DNA of 64,000 nt from Xiphydria camelus (GCA_963678675.1 OY783199.1:4595501-4659500), one strand, 5' to 3'; shown: positions 1 through 12,719, numbered from the stretch's first letter. Program-made: numbers and translations. The notes: generated by a model from the letters alone, not told the origin.

Positions 1-660
1 TATTTTAAACGACGAGCGGATAGCGGGTTCACCCCTCGGCTCCACCTATCGAGCGAGAAGCGCCGGTGAACGAACGTACCCCCCGCCAACCCCCTCGCTT
101 TGTACTTACGTAGCGTAGAGTACACGCGCTTATACGCACCTCTAGTTAGGTATAGTTAGCTAATGTCGCAGATAAATATCGGGGCGCCGGGTCTGTCACC
201 GACCAACCGGTCATTTGCCCGGACATTTCATTACGCACGCATTTTTTTCCCTCTTTATCGATAGACTAAAACGCTCGGCGACCGTTACCCTCTCCTACCC
301 ACCTCCCTCTGCGTTAATGTTCGACTCGTTTGTGCTCAGATATTATCGGACACGTTCGTTTCCCCCGGTTTACTTAAGAGTCGTGCCGATCTAATGAATC
401 GACACCGCTGACGAACTCGGAATCGAACCGGTTTCCACTGTTATCTACACCTATGATCGTCGAACGGGCTGACCGCCTGTATAGGTGGATACTCGTTCGC
501 GTCGTTCCACGTTGCTAACTGGAGTCGCTCGTGTGTTGTACCTATATCTATTGTATGGGCATGGTGCGACGTGTAATAAATTACATTCCATCGGGTACAT
601 CCAGTGGTTACGTCGGTTCTCGTATTTTCTATTTGCCGCTCGTCAATATGTTCTTAAATC
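1..660. other. GC-rich unique sequence, no gene seen
   Basis: This is CpG-rich sequence with only short, unconvincing open frames. No protein domain, tRNA fold or repeat match was recognised. Confidence 0.5.
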
Positions 661-662
661 TA

Positions 663-1058
663 CTTTGAGAAAAATAACCTCGTCAGTCAAACCAAAATCC
701 TGGAGACCATAACCAAACTGGTTGGTGAAACATGGATTCTTCATCTGTTTGGTTAAACTGACTATTTTCTGGTTAGAATACCCAAGTGGAAAAATTCTGT
801 ACGGTTTGTATATAACCCACACACGGATTATATATAATTTCTGTAGAAACCATATGTGGACTATATATGGATTATTTGAATTTAAACAATTTTTGATTAT
901 TATTTGAATCCATATAGAATTTTTCCACCTGGCTAACTAAACATGTAGTTAGGATTACTAAATATTTGGTTCAACTTATTAGTATTTTGGTTAGAATACC
1001 TAACAACTCGTTTATCCAGATACGTTTTGTCATTTTGGCTAAGTTATTTTTCTCAAGA
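663..1058. mobile_element. Family A MITE, interrupted by a family B MITE
   Basis: The left end (CTTTGAGAAAAATAA) and right end (TTATTTTTCTCAAGA) are degenerate forms of the family A terminus CACTGAGAAAAATAA. TA lies on both sides (661-662, 1059-1060), consistent with a 2-bp target duplication. The interior has the family A words TTGGTTAGAATA and GTTTGGT. It is split by a TA-rich family B element at 781-930. There is no coding capacity, so it must have been moved in trans. Confidence 0.75.
781..930. mobile_element. Family B MITE nested in family A
   Basis: The ends CCCAAGTGGAAAA and TTTTCCACCTGG form the family B inverted repeats. The interior is TA-rich, with many TATATGG/CCATATA words that fold back on themselves. 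It sits in the middle of the family A copy, so it inserted after that copy. Confidence 0.7.
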
Positions 1059-1060
1059 TA

Positions 1061-3225
1061 TAGTTATTTAACCGACGATCAGAGTCGATCGTGCATTTTA
1101 TCATACTTGAACTTTTTACGTCAACTTGAGAACTAGCTTTATGTTTCATACATTGGGTCAGGTCGATGTTAGATTCTACCGGGGGAGGAGACATATGATA
1201 TCCGCCGGATAAACTATCAAAGTCCTGCCGGGCGCGAAGCGAGTCTCGTCGACCAAAGGTCATGAAAATTCCTGGAACTCGAGGGGGGCGGGAAGATGAA
1301 GATAGAAATAATGAGGCTGGTTCTCTGTGTTTTCTGTGTTTTCAAGCGTCGGCAGTATCGGTCGGTTATCGGTCGTCTTTTTCTCGTCGCCGGGAGCGGC
1401 GCGGCTGCAGGGTTCGAGCCGCGTCGCGGCGTATAACGAGGGCTTCGTGTCGTGAACTCTTTCACTTCCCCTCCCCTGTTCGTTTTCTTCCACCTCTGAC
1501 GTTTTATTTCGCGAGGAAAGACGTCGCAGCTTCCCCGATTTTCTTTTCATCGTCACGAGTATCGACCGAATTCCCCGCTCGACGATCCTCGCTCGTCGAA
1601 GCCACATGTGACGAGTGACGAGCGACGACAAATATTCCAACGAAAGATCCTCTCGCCAATCCTGTTTCCGATAAAGCACTCACACACCCGGCCGTTCCGA
1701 ACGCGTGAACGCGATGCGTCGTCAATTGAGTCGATACCCCGCGATAGCCGACGTAAGAATAAGCAAGTAGGTATATATCTACATACTAAATAGTTACATT
1801 TTCTATCGTTAATGGGGTCGTTAAAGTCCGAGCGAGAGCGGAGGGAGGGATAACTTCGCGTGACCGCGTGTAGAGCGAACCGTTAGATCGAAATTAATCA
1901 ACTCGTTAATGAACGATAAACTTGTATCTCTGTGTCGTACGAGCGGCTCGTTCGTATACAGTGTCAGATAGCGAGGGCCGAGCGTGGCGGGAGGCGCGCG
2001 CTCATTAATATTACTGTTTATTGCGTCGCTCTCCTGATCTCCGGCATTTTTGCCGCAGTTCCCCCTCACCTCGCGGCCCGCGCGTCAATGACAGCCGAGA
2101 GAGTCCGTCGCGATCTGAGTTATTCGCCGCGTCTCGTTCGACACCCCGGCGCGAAGCCGTCGTCAAAAAAACGCAGCCGCGTCGATCGTGAAACCGGTCA
2201 ATTTGTATAACGCGGCGCGATACGAGATTTTACGAGCGAAACGACAATTTGTTTCCTTATCGTCACGCCGAGACGTCCGAACGGCCTTTGCAGCCGCGCG
2301 CGCGCGAGCGAGCACATCTCCGCGGCGCGAAGATACGCTTCGGCTCTGTACGACTCGATGCGCGCGTAGGTATACCGATCGCAGCCACGCGCCTCGCTTT
2401 CCTCGTTTTCCGCGTGGGAATCTGTTTATCTACTTTATTACCCGCGTCTATGGTTATCGACTGTCTTCGGGGAGTTTAATTCGATTTTAATCGTTGATAT
2501 ACGTGGCTGCGATTAATTAATTACTGTAATAATTTTCTCTCGCGTAAGTGGCTCGGGCATATCTAGAAAGAAGTGATATAGGTTCGAGTTTATTTAAAAT
2601 TTCTTCGGAATTATTTCTTTTTTATTTGCCCGACCATATCGGACCTTCTCTCCTTGTCGCCGCAGTAAATTTCCCGGGGAAAAAGAAGAGCACAACGCTT
2701 TCTTTCTGCCGGATCGGCGTCCGACGCGATACATCGGGACTCGCGCGTTTGACCCGTGACCGCTTGTCATTCCGAGTAATATAATCGCGGGGCGCGGAGC
2801 GAAGTGTGACGAAGAGAGTGTTATAATGAGTAATGCGCCGTGTATGTCCCCTTTAATCGCGGTCGTGCTATCAGAGGGGAGTTATGCCCGGTTCTCTCGT
2901 TGCACGCAGTAAATTTCCCACTTTGGCCACGATATAGCGCGCCGCTCTATCACGCGAAAGGCATTCTTGGCTGCAGCGGAGAGGGTTAGACGTTTTTCCT
3001 CCCTTTTTTGATCGCCAGGTACAGGGTAAAAGTGGAATAGGTGCGCCAGTCTCTGTTCAACTTTGAACGCGATTATCGCGAAATGCAGTAGAGATACGCG
3101 AAAAATGTAAAGTAGCTTTTTCATAGACGAAACGTGGATGAATATTTTTTATTTAAATATTTTTTCGATAAATGCAATTGCTTCCGAGATAATCAATTTT
3201 GAACTTGCTCTTCAACCGGGACGAC
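1061..3225. other. CpG-rich matrix, no gene seen
   Basis: GC-rich sequence with overlapping short open frames on both strands (for example at 1260-1679 minus and 1262-1618 plus). None has a recognisable domain or a consistent splice structure. I see no repeat that recurs elsewhere in the window. Confidence 0.5.
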
Positions 3226-3299
3226 TACTCTCTTAATCTAAATCAATGAAAATCAGTGAATAGTCGCAGTTATTTTTATTGATTCAGATTAAGAGAGTA
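3226..3299. repeat. Short near-perfect hairpin
   Basis: The arm starting TACTCTCTTAATCT at 3226 is matched in inverse orientation by the arm ending AGATTAAGAGAGTA at 3299, with a short AT-rich loop. It directly abuts the left end of a family G element. Confidence 0.7.
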
Positions 3300-3597
3300 C
3301 ACTGAGGCAAACGATGTTTCCAAATGTAGCAATCAATGCCAAAAAGTATGGGGAAAAAACTCCAGGTAAAAGATATAGTGACAATACAGTTATGAATACG
3401 GTTAAATGCTGTACCTAGGGGTACCTACTGTATAAAATTTACTTTTGTCAAACGCAAAATTTAAATCCCCTACAGTCCTTACAGTATAACATTCAAACGA
3501 ATTCATAACTGCTCCATCACTATATTTCTTACCTGGAGTTTTTACGCCGTACTTTCTAGACTTGATTGTTACATTTTGAAACATTTTTTTTTCTCAA
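3300..3597. mobile_element. Family G MITE
   Basis: The left end is CACTGAGGC and the right end is TTTTTTCTCAATA. About 100 bp of inverted repeat follows, containing ATGTTTCCAAATGTAGCAAT on the left and its imperfect complement on the right, and ACTCCAGGTAAAAGATATAG against CTATATTTCTTACCTGGAGT. TA precedes the element. A truncated relative lies at 54040-54290. Confidence 0.7.
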
Positions 3598-3599
3598 TA

Positions 3600-4700
3600 A
3601 TTTATCCTACTTCAACCCAACTTAACGAAGGATGAATATGGATTTCTCAATGAAAGACTGATTGGAAAGAAAAAAGAACAAAGTGCATACTCCCCGAAAT
3701 CGGAGAGATCGTTGATTCGCCCGCCTCCCGTAACAAAAGAGGGCCGGGGAGCAACGGAATATCTCGGCGTGCGCGCGATGTTGATTAGCACACAATGTGA
3801 CGCGCGAGTAAAGGAGATAGGCGTGTTCGATCGGTCGTGCGCGTGATATCGATGCATCGGAAACGACACCTCCGCGAACGTCGGCGCGCGTGTAGGTGGG
3901 TACGTTATATCCACACCCGGAAACGGGGAACGGGCGGCACCGAGCGCGAGATCCCCCTTTATACGGAGGATCCTGCAGCTCCGTCACGCGTCGCCGCCGG
4001 CCGCGTCGAGATAGCTGCGGCGATCGAATCGCGCGGCTGCGACGAGTAACGCGAGAACCTCGTCGGCGTTTTACCGCCGCGATCGAATCGCGCGCTGGCG
4101 GCGAGGTACGAGTCCACGAGCGGGTCGCCCTCTCTCCTTCACAGTTCCCTTCATATTTTGCCAAGAGATCGACGTCCCTCTGAAATCGATCGGCCGACTA
4201 TCCTACGTTACATATTTTTTCTAAACGCTCACGTCGAAAATTACCAGACCGCGTTGCAATTTTCCTGCGGAGAGGGAGTCTCGCGAAGGGCTCGATCGTA
4301 AAGCCACGGCGTACGGGCGAAACGCGGCAACGGCGTGAGCGTTAACGTCCTCGAATACGGAATAAGAAACGCGTGGATTCGATGGTATCTCCTTCACCTC
4401 GACGCCGACGGTGGTCCTCCCTTCTCCCAGCCTCCTCTCTCGACTTTCCCACCACCCTCGCGGCGTCCTCTTCCGTCGACGTTCGCGCGACGCGAATAAA
4501 TCGTGCCTCGCCTCGCGCTGTTAAACACCTTCGAATAATCCGGGAACGACCGGGCGGACGGTTTCGGTTACCGAGCGGCGTGATTACGCGTCTAGAGGAA
4601 TTTCTCCGTCGACGTGGATCCGACTGGAAAGGCGCAGAGGGGAACCGCGTATTGGAAAAGAAAATCGTTAAGTTTTTAACTAAATTTTGAGGTTACGGGC
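3600..4700. other. CpG-rich matrix, no gene seen
   Basis: Contains two imperfect copies of a GCGGCGATCGAATCGCGCG-like motif near 4016-4095. The open frames here overlap on both strands and resemble no known protein. Confidence 0.45.
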
Positions 4701-4865
4701 GGGTTATTAAATATAGCTCAACAAATATGTAGTTAAAATAGGGTAAAGTGAGGCTAAAAATGATGTGAGGTAAAAAATACCATTCAGCTAGTCTTCAACT
4801 GTGACTAAATTACTAATTCACTAAAAAAAAAAATGACTATTTGATAATTGCGTTACGTAGAAATA

Positions 4866-5101
4866 CACGGAAAAGAATTAGTGGTAGAATTTATCCAATT
4901 TCTGGTCAATTTCGGGACAAGGCAATTTATTGTTACGATAACTACAATTTTAGTAAAAATTATAGTAAAACTTGTAGAAGTTACAAGCGGTGCTGTAATT
5001 TTTTTTCTGAAATTGTAGTTATCGCGGCAATAAATCGGCCTCGTCTCGAAATTTACCACAAACTTTGTAAAAATGCTACGATTTATTATTTTTTTTCTGT
5101 G
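4866..5101. mobile_element. Family E hairpin MITE
   Basis: It begins CACGGAAAAGAATTAG, ends TTATTTTTTTTCTGTG and is flanked by TA on both sides (4864-4865, 5102-5103). The interior is a long imperfect palindrome around ACTTGTAGAAGTTACAAGCG, with matching halves ending in AAATTTACCACA. Relatives lie at 38317-38502 and about 45918-46136. Non-coding. Confidence 0.8.
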
Positions 5102-5103
5102 TA

Positions 5104-6833
5104 GTCTCCGTATGCCGCAGCTGCCAGTAAACGCTGGTTGCGAATAAATGAAACGAATTATTCATGAAAAACTAGCGAATGGCACGTATTACCTTCGACA
5201 CGTTTTGTCCCACTCTACCTTAACACAAGTCTAATTAAAGTAACTTGAAACTTAGCCGCTTCAATTAAATATTTGTTGGAGTAACTGTACATGTAGGTTT
5301 TCATCTGTAACCTTATAGATAGATTTATTTCGGCTTTCCAGCCACGAAAGGGGTTGGTTTTACACCTCCATACATTCGCTCTTGCTATAATCTAACGCAC
5401 AAGGTACTTCATATAATATAATAACTCATCTTTAACCTTATAATTCAGTTAAATCGAATGATTTTTTTCTGACCGCGCCTGGATATTTTAATTTTAAACA
5501 GTCCCGTTCACTTTTTTGATTCGCGAAAGCTCCGCCGACAGTATGGCGAGCGGATAGGGAAACATTCGACTTACATATTCCACGTTGTGCAATAATCGGA
5601 GCGGGTATATCTCGCTTCGAACTCGCTCGCGCCTCCACCGTAAACCGGTCGTACTTATACGCGGTGGGATACGATCGTGGCGTGTCGCTCGCGATTAGGT
5701 GGCGTGTCTCTAGCCTAGAAACCGAGGAGCGATACGGGGAATCCGCCTTGTCGTTGGAAAATACTTTTTGCTCGGTGCTAATCCGAGAGGTTGCATTCAT
5801 TTTGCATTATTATCCCTCATATCGTCCACGCATGGCAGTCCCCCGTGGTACCAGTAAAGATAGAGGCTAGAGGCGAACCATCGCGAGTTTTAAGGCTAAA
5901 ATTGAAAACTTTGAGATAAGACGCGTTCTACGAGAAAATCCTTAAAAATGTCTTTGTTCGTCACAATTCGATGTACCCACATCGAAGCGAAGAAAAGCCC
6001 AGCCGTCGTCATCGTCGTCGAACCAGCGTTGAGCACCGCTGACGGACAGCTGTTCCGCGCCCATACGATAACCTAAACTCGACTCGCCCGTTCCCCGAGC
6101 TAGTTCGCGTGTGTATCGACGCTGTTTATATTTTTTAACTCGCTATGCATAAATAGCCATGCCACATTGCGGCGCAGTCTCTTTGATTGTCTTCTCGGAA
6201 GCGACGAGATTTTTCTCGGCCAGCCGGCGAGCGCGAGGCGCAGATAAACTACGAATTACCGCGAAGTCCAACGAGAATGAACTCTCTTTCTCTCCCTCGT
6301 CCCCCTTTCTCTGCCGCACGATAGTAACGCCTTTTCGTCGAGCGCGCTCTTCGAAACGAGCTCTAATCGCTGAACGAGGCCCATTGTGCATCGCGCGGTG
6401 CATCACGCGAGGCGATTCCGTTCCGAGCCGAATCCCTCGCGTCCCTGGAAAATGTGCATCGCGCGGCCGCCGTAAATTAGCATCGCAATACCTGGCTCGC
6501 GGCGATTTGCTTCGCACGAGCGTCGTCGACTCTTTTTTTTCTTCCTCTAAATTACGAGCGACACGTACAAGCTGTACTCGCGCGCATTATGCGGTGCATT
6601 ATACGAGGCGGCTATTGATATCTGACGCACTAAAGTAGGCAATGAAAGAAGGAGAAAAAAGAAACTCGGAGATATCGCCGGAGCGGTACCGTACGCGCCG
6701 GCGAATCGCGCGCGAACGCCAAGGAGAACCGGCGTGATTCTCTCGCCTTCGCGTCGCGGAAGCGTGGGTGGTTTTTGTACGCCGGAGGAAAAATGCCGTT
6801 CGAGGGAGCCGTTCGTGGAGGCGCTTGAGGTAA
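5104..6833. other. Mixed AT- and GC-rich unique sequence, no gene seen
   Basis: The first 350 bp are AT-rich and the remainder is CpG-rich. No open frame has a recognisable domain and no internal repeat stands out. Confidence 0.45.
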
Positions 6834-6835
6834 CA

Positions 6836-7086
6836 CACTCAAAACTTGGTCAAAATGACAAAACGCATCTGGATAAATGAGTTTAGTTATTCTAACCAAA
6901 ATACTAGTAAGTTGAACCAAATATTTAGTTATTTTTACTACAATTTTGGTTATTCTAACTACGTCTAGTTAGAATAATCAACAAATGGCCAGTTTAATGA
7001 AACAAATGGAGGATCCATATTCAACCACGGTTTGGTTATAGTCTCCAGGATTTTGGGTTGAATTTACCAAGTTATTTTTCTCAAAG
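6836..7086. mobile_element. Family A MITE
   Basis: It opens with CACTCAAAACTTGGTC and closes with AAGTTATTTTTCTCAAAG. The interior words AATGACAAAACGCATCTGG and TTAGTTATTCTAAC match the other A copies. It is flanked by CA on both sides (6834-6835, 7087-7088). Confidence 0.75.
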
Positions 7087-7189
7087 CAGTTTCCGGACGG
7101 CCATAAAAATTCATGCACCTGATTGTACTCAGAGCTCTTACCAGTGACACTTCGTGTCTACATCCTTAATTTATTGAAGATTTTTTCCA

Positions 7190-7475
7190 CACAGAAAAAA
7201 AAGAATTAGTTGGATCTATTAAAAATTACTTGCGGGGTCGCAAGTACCTAATTATTTATTAATATCAATGAAATTTTTTAATACATCATTTTTATATCTC
7301 TTCCTTATAATCATATGGAATAGTATCTATATAATTGCAAAGAAAAAATATTTAATTAATATGAAAAAAACTTAATCGATGTAAATAAATAATTACTTGT
7401 GACCCCGTAAATAATTATTTATTAATTTTTTAATTTCTTTATTTTTAGTAGACCAATTAATTATTTTTCTCTGTA
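7190..7475. mobile_element. Family C MITE
   Basis: The left end is CACAGAAAAAAAAGAATTAG and the right end is AATTATTTTTCTCTGTA, with CA on each side. The inner arms carry AATTACTTGCGGGGTCGCAAGT and its imperfect complement ACTTGTGACCCCGTAA, so the whole element folds back. No copy was seen elsewhere in the window. Confidence 0.7.
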
Positions 7476-7479
7476 CACT

Positions 7480-8120
7480 AGTCGTTCCTTCTTATTCCAT
7501 TCAATAATTTGAATTATACTCAAATATATTCGGTTACTAAAACGTTTCTTATTGGGACTGTTACCTTATGGGAGGGAATCGACGAGGAGTTCCTCCGGGT
7601 TTCACGGCGCGTCGGTGTAGGTCCGAAATAACAAATCGATGCGGGTACTTAACACATCTCCGGTCCACGAACATAAATCGATATGGGTCAGTGTTTTGAG
7701 GGCCCGCTGTGACACTTCATCAAACATATTCCGTCCGAGTTTATGTTCGTACCGCAATAAAACGTTATCTGTTACGAGTGGTCGCTCGGACAAGTGGATC
7801 TAGTTTGACGTTCTTGGTTAGTGCGGGGTTTTCTCCTAAGGATCGTGACTGAGAGATAGAGGGAGAGGGAGAGGGGGGCGGATAACGTTACTTCGCACGG
7901 ATGCTTATGTTTTTATGTCCATTTCGACGCTCCTGACGAGCTCTTCACGGCCCCGGACCCCATCCGAGGTATCGCGTCGCTCGGGACACGACGCCGGGAC
8001 CCTGGAATTCGTTAGGCGCGCAAAGGCGGCCGCGATTTTTACGATGTTTCGTTTACTTTACGGCAACCCGTGCGCCGTGCCGGCGATTCTTTTTTGCCTC
8101 CTTTTTTTGCCCTTTAAGGA
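7480..8120. other. Unique sequence, no gene seen
   Basis: AT-rich at first and GC-rich from about 7550. Short open frames only. No repeat or RNA gene recognised. Confidence 0.4.
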
Positions 8121-8121
8121 G

Positions 8122-8337
8122 CACTGAGAGAAAAGGTCTTAGTTGAATGCGAACCTAATAGAAACATTTATTCACATCGAGCAAAAGTCTATTTGAATTT
8201 GATAAATCTTTTGCATGTCTTTTTAATCGAGTACGAACCTAGTAGGACATTTATCTAATTCAAATAGATTTTTGTTCAATGTGAATAAATTCCTATTCAT
8301 CTCAAATAAATTTTTCTATTATAGGTTCGTATTCAAC
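8122..8337. mobile_element. Family D MITE, right end eroded
   Basis: It starts CACTGAGAGAAAAGGTC and continues with TAGTTGAATGCGAACCTAAT, which returns inverted near the right side as ATAGGTTCGTATTCAACT. Repeated TATTTGAATT/CAAATAGA words form the fold-back interior. The expected terminal CTCTCAGTG is missing on the right. The same family occurs at 46931-47225. Confidence 0.65.
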
Positions 8338-8570
8338 TCGCCCTCTTCCCTGGGTGAGCGGTTCGGGATTCGCGGTGTCCGACGTCGAGGTGCGCGGGGA
8401 GGGGGCTTTTTAAATGATTCTTATCCCTTCGCTCGAGTGTTGGAAGCGTCTGGAAATAATTCAGGGACGCGTTTCGGAGTCCAAAATTATATAAAATATG
8501 TCTTCCCCTCTTTTACTCTTGAAATATTATTTTATTTAGTGCACTTTTAATAGCTACATATTGCCTAAAT

Positions 8571-8812
8571 AAACTAAGAAAAATAATTGGGTTAAAATAA
8601 CAAAACGTAGGTATCTAATTAAACGCAGTTAGTTGTTCTATCCAAAATGCTAGTCAGTCAAATCAAATATTTAGTTAATTTAATTAGATTTTGTTATTCT
8701 AATGAAAAAAAATGGTCAGTTGAACTAAACAGGTGGAGGATCCATATTTCACCAAACAGTTTGGTCATCGTCTCCAAGATTTTGATTAAATTGACCAAAA
8801 TTTTTTCTCAGT
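8571..8812. mobile_element. Family A MITE
   Basis: The left end AACTAAGAAAAATAATTGGG and right end AATTTTTTCTCAG are family A termini. The interior contains ACAAAACGTAGG, CCAAAATGCTAGTCAG and GGTGGAGGATCCATATTTCA, shared with the copy at 15412-15673. Confidence 0.75.
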
Positions 8813-8819
8813 ATAGATA

Positions 8820-9723
8820 TCATTTCAAATTTCACCTTATTTTTTTTTATATTGACATCTATTGCTCTCATTTACAACCCCTTGATTCTTTACCTCGCGC
8901 TCTCGTTACACCCTTATACCCTGTCTCGTCCGAGGAGAAGGGTTGACTTCAAGGGATTTCTTAAGGACCGGAAGGGAAGTCGAAACGAATGAAAGACCGT
9001 GCTCTCCCCATAAACACCGTTTCATCCCGGGAAAGTTTAAGTCTCCCGGCTTTTCCGCAACGATTCACCATTTATTCGACTCCCAGAAGAAGCCACCCCT
9101 TTGCTCTCGCTCGCACTTTCCGTCCGCGTTCCCAACTCATCCCGTCTCGCTCCCGTTTCCTCTCTCTTCCTCTCACCGAAGGGCACGCATATTTCTCCCC
9201 CGCGTCGCTATCTATCCACCCATCTTCTGCATTCCTTGGGGTATTACACGCAACCCCGTACGACATCGTAGCGGTTCCCCAGCTCTCTCTCTCTATCTCT
9301 CCACCCGAGGCCTGTCCGAGCCGTTTTCGGCGTTCCTTTCCACGCAGCGCGACGCCCGTGGTGTGGTGGGCGCCCCGTAGGCGAGGCTCATCTCGACGGG
9401 GACCCGTTCAAATCCCGATGCGACCCCGGGAACAACGCAAACCCATTACGGATTCATCGTGCGCCATTAGCTAATTCTTCCTTGCTCTAACGTCCCCCTT
9501 TTTGCAGTCCCGTCTCTCCTCCGGCGTCCCTTGGCGTTTCGATGCCGACATCGCGGTCCCTTTTTCCTTTCGCGCTCGCCTTTTCGTTGGTCCACCCTCG
9601 ACGACGCCTCCAAAATCGCGGGTTTGGGAATACCGGGAGAAAGCGTTGCGCAATTATGGACTGATGCAAGAATGCAGATGTTGCTTCGTATTATGAAGAA
9701 AGGAAATCATTTTTGATTTTTAA
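8820..9723. other. Pyrimidine-rich GC-rich block, no gene seen
   Basis: Rich in CT-type tracts on the plus strand from 9090 to 9310, which makes long Ser/Pro/Leu open frames in all frames. A GTTCAAATCC word near 9408 resembles a tRNA B box but has no supporting T-stem. Confidence 0.45.
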
Positions 9724-9725
9724 TA

Positions 9726-10076
9726 CACTGAAGAAAAATTTAGTTCCAACCAAATTGTTTAGTTTAAGGTTAATTTTCGTTAAGGTAACCATTGTGTATT
9801 TGGTTGAACTGTATATTGTTGAAAGAATTCGTTTTGTTGTTAGATATTGGTCAATTAAACATCGCTGCTCTGTTAAATTAATCCGAGTTGGGTTTGCTTC
9901 AACAAAAGTTTGTGTTAGACGTACGCGGTTGAAGTATAGTGTTAATAAACTATATTCAGAAAAAAAAATCGTTTGATTGAATATTCATCAAGACTACTAT
10001 ATTATATTTTTAGTTAGCAGCTCAAGATATTGTGGTTTGCAAAATTAGTTAAATTAAACAATTACTTTTCTCAGCG
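9726..10076. mobile_element. CACTGAGA-type MITE with divergent interior
   Basis: It starts CACTGAAGAAAAATTTAG, ends AATTACTTTTCTCAGCG, and is flanked by TA on both sides (9724-9725, 10077-10078). At 351 bp it is longer than typical family A copies, and its interior is not obviously shared with them. Open frames inside are short and not recognisable. Confidence 0.65.
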
Positions 10077-10079
10077 TAT

Positions 10080-10950
10080 AAAATGCATTCGATTCTCTGG
10101 CATTAAAAAAACCTGTTCCACAAAAGTTGACTTAGGTACAACCACCGCGATTCAGAATGTTATTCAAGGGCCACATTTTATGCACCGCAATTCTATACAA
10201 TCCCACCCTTGCGACTAGAATACCACTTCACCCCCGCGACGCGATCAAAGAGCGACGCCGACACGTTCTTCACCCCCTCGCGACACCATCGCCACCGCGC
10301 GCGGAATCCCGAGATCGCGCGCGCGCGCGAGAGAGAGATCCAAAAGTCGAAGTTTCGCCTTCGTCGTCGGCTGAAATTGCCCTCGGAGAGCGGGGGATGG
10401 CAGAGGGGTGCCGGTGCTGCGACGATGGAAGGAAAGTGCAGTCACCCGGAATAAACGAGAAGACCTGAAGGATCGTTGGTCGAAGCTCAGCCCGCTGCGT
10501 CGCCAAGGTTGGGGATGAGTTTACGCCGCGCGCGACGCGCGGTGGTGATGAAACTTTGCCGTGACGGCAGCCGAGGGGCTGTCACGCCGTTTCCCTCGAC
10601 CGCGGGTTAAACGGACGGCGGAATTTCGTGATGCGCGGTGCGCGCGCTTCATGCGGGAAAAAATGAGCACGGCCGTCGCTCCTATTGTGTACCTCGTCCG
10701 AAGAGGGACCACTCTTCGTCGTCGATACGGGTTAACCGCGAGCGAGGATAATTGGGGCTCCGTGGAGCCGCGCAACGGCAGCGAGGCGGGGACCACACAT
10801 CGCGCGTCCCGGGAATAAAAGCGCGCGTCGTCTCGCGGCTCCGTGGGATGAGTTGTTGCCTATCTATATGCACGTGGGAGGGGGACGATGTATTTTTGCG
10901 TGCGTTAAGGGTTAAATATAGAGCGTGGCTCGGGCGACGTGCGGGGTACC
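10080..10950. other. CpG-rich matrix, no gene seen
   Basis: Strongly CpG-rich, with GCGCGCGCG at about 10317-10329. Overlapping open frames occur on both strands. No domain recognised. Confidence 0.45.
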
Positions 10951-11210
10951 TACTTCTTGACATTTTGCCAAAAAATCAACATTTCTGGAATTCGATCGTT
11001 CGACCACCCTTGTGTATTTTTGCATGCTGATTACAAAACTCACGGTTATCAGGTGAATATCTGAAGGGAAATATGAGATATCAGTGAGTTTGTGCACGAA
11101 AAGCTTTTTTTTCCCATAAAATCACCGATGTCTTAGTTTTCCTTTGAGATTTCCTCGATAAATCAATAATTTTTGGAATCTGCGGGAAAATATACATTAA
11201 TCGGAGTGGT
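10951..11210. repeat. Family I dispersed repeat
   Basis: It shares the ordered words GACATTTTGCCAAAAAATC, AATTTCTGGAATTCGATCG-like, GCATGCTGATTACAAAA, GATATCAGTGAG and GGAATCTGCGGGAAAATATA with two tandem copies at 57262-57800. The AT-rich sequence contrasts with its GC-rich flanks, which suggests an old mobile element, but no clear termini are visible. Confidence 0.6.
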
Positions 11211-12355
11211 CAACAGTTCAGTTCCGATCAATACATCGATCGACTACCCCTTTTTCAACGCGATAAGATTTACTGCGCTCTTCGACGACGGCTCTTTCCA
11301 CTCTTTCGAATAGAATAAACGCGGTCGTTTACCCGCGGCGCATAGTTGGATGCAAATCCATGCGATCAGATGCAACGGAACGACTCGGGGATGCTGCGGC
11401 GCCGCGGCATCCCCGGCGAAGTGCCATCCGGCGCATCCGTCGGAAAAGGAGGCCGTCGAATTTTTTTTTCGCCGACCGAACAGACTTCATTCTTGGTTTA
11501 CAAGCATGTGGTCTACAAAGAGGTTGCCACGTTGTTAAAATAACCGCAGCCAACCTCGTGCGCTCGAGAGCGCCGTCTTCGAGGCGTTTCCGTGTGCGTG
11601 CATGCGTGCGTGCGTGCGTGCATGCGGCGAGACCGTCGACGAGGGATCGACCGGCGCGGCGCGTTTCGTCTGGGTGGATGTATCTTTACTTTGTGGTATT
11701 GCGAGAGTGGTGATCAACCTGGTGTCGATTCGCGTCCATAGTAATCATCTCGGAAAAATCTGTTCACCCCGAGAGGACACCCCTCTCTCAGTAGGACTGC
11801 TCTTGCATCAGAGACTCTCGGAATGCAGTCGGTGGAGCTGCGTCGAGGCTCTGAAATTTTTTGTGAAGCTGCAGCGACGCGGCGACGGAAAGTAGCGGTA
11901 AATTTGACCGGCAAACATTTGACCGGGAAGACGATCCAGGTGACGAAGCGACAATCGATACACCTACTTCATATACGGGGATCGTTCATTTTCGGACATG
12001 AAATCGGATACCTAGCGCCTTGGAACAGGTGCCGGTCGTGGTAGCGGTCGTGACATTTCTCGTCCCAAGCCGAGGATGAGAACCCTTCGGAGCGGCGTAA
12101 CGCAAGGAACTTTTCGAAAACCACAAAGTGCAGCCGTAAAACGTACGGGGGACCGCGTGCGCGCGCGTCATATTTGACAGCGGCGGGGCTGCTCCGCGCG
12201 TCTGCTCGGGCTGGCTGAAATTTTTTTTCCCCGGACCCCGAGCCCGACTTTTATTGCGTGTACCGTTGATGCGCCGTTAAACGCGCCGGTTTATCTCGTT
12301 AGTTGTCCCAGTTACCGTCCGTCGCCGCGATAGTATCGCATGCGAGCGATCGAAA
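11211..12355. other. CpG-rich matrix with a short microsatellite
   Basis: Contains a (TGCG)n-type tract at 11592-11625 and otherwise unique CpG-rich sequence. Open frames overlap on both strands and show no recognisable protein. Confidence 0.45.
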
Positions 12356-12710
12356 GAGGATTTGTGAACAAAGTAAATAGCCTGCCTTCCGAAGGCTACG
12401 TCGAAATATTTGTTTTCCCCTTAATCTTGTAAGGAAAAGCTTCTTATGCAGAAATGACGCGATTTTTTTTAATTGTCCATTATTTACAAGTTAATTAAAA
12501 ATTGTTAATAGAAATAGGGTTCGTGAACGAATTAAATGGCCTGTCTTCCGAAGGCTTCGTCGAAATTTTTTTTTTTCCTTAAATTTGCGAGAAAAAGTTT
12601 CTATTGCAGAAAATTATGACGCGATATTTCTTTCTACCGTTGATTATTTGCTAGTGCATTAAAAATTTGCTGATCGTAAATACGTGACAGACGAAATTAG
12701 GGTCTGTGGA
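12356..12710. repeat. Diverged tandem duplication, about 160-185 bp unit
   Basis: A module beginning GATTTGTGAACAAAGTAAAT near 12358 is repeated from about 12516 (GGTTCGTGAACGAATTAAAT). Both copies continue with CTTCCGAAGGCT and CGTCGAAAT, then a poly-T stretch, AAG(C/T)TTCT and ATGACGCGAT. A third start (TTAGGGTCTGTGG) appears near 12698. Non-coding. Confidence 0.65.
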
Positions 12711-12719
12711 GCGCTCCTC

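Noticed and set aside
9400..9430. tRNA-like B box (GTTCAAATCC)
   Set aside because: No pairing T-stem, no A box at the right distance and no acceptor stem.
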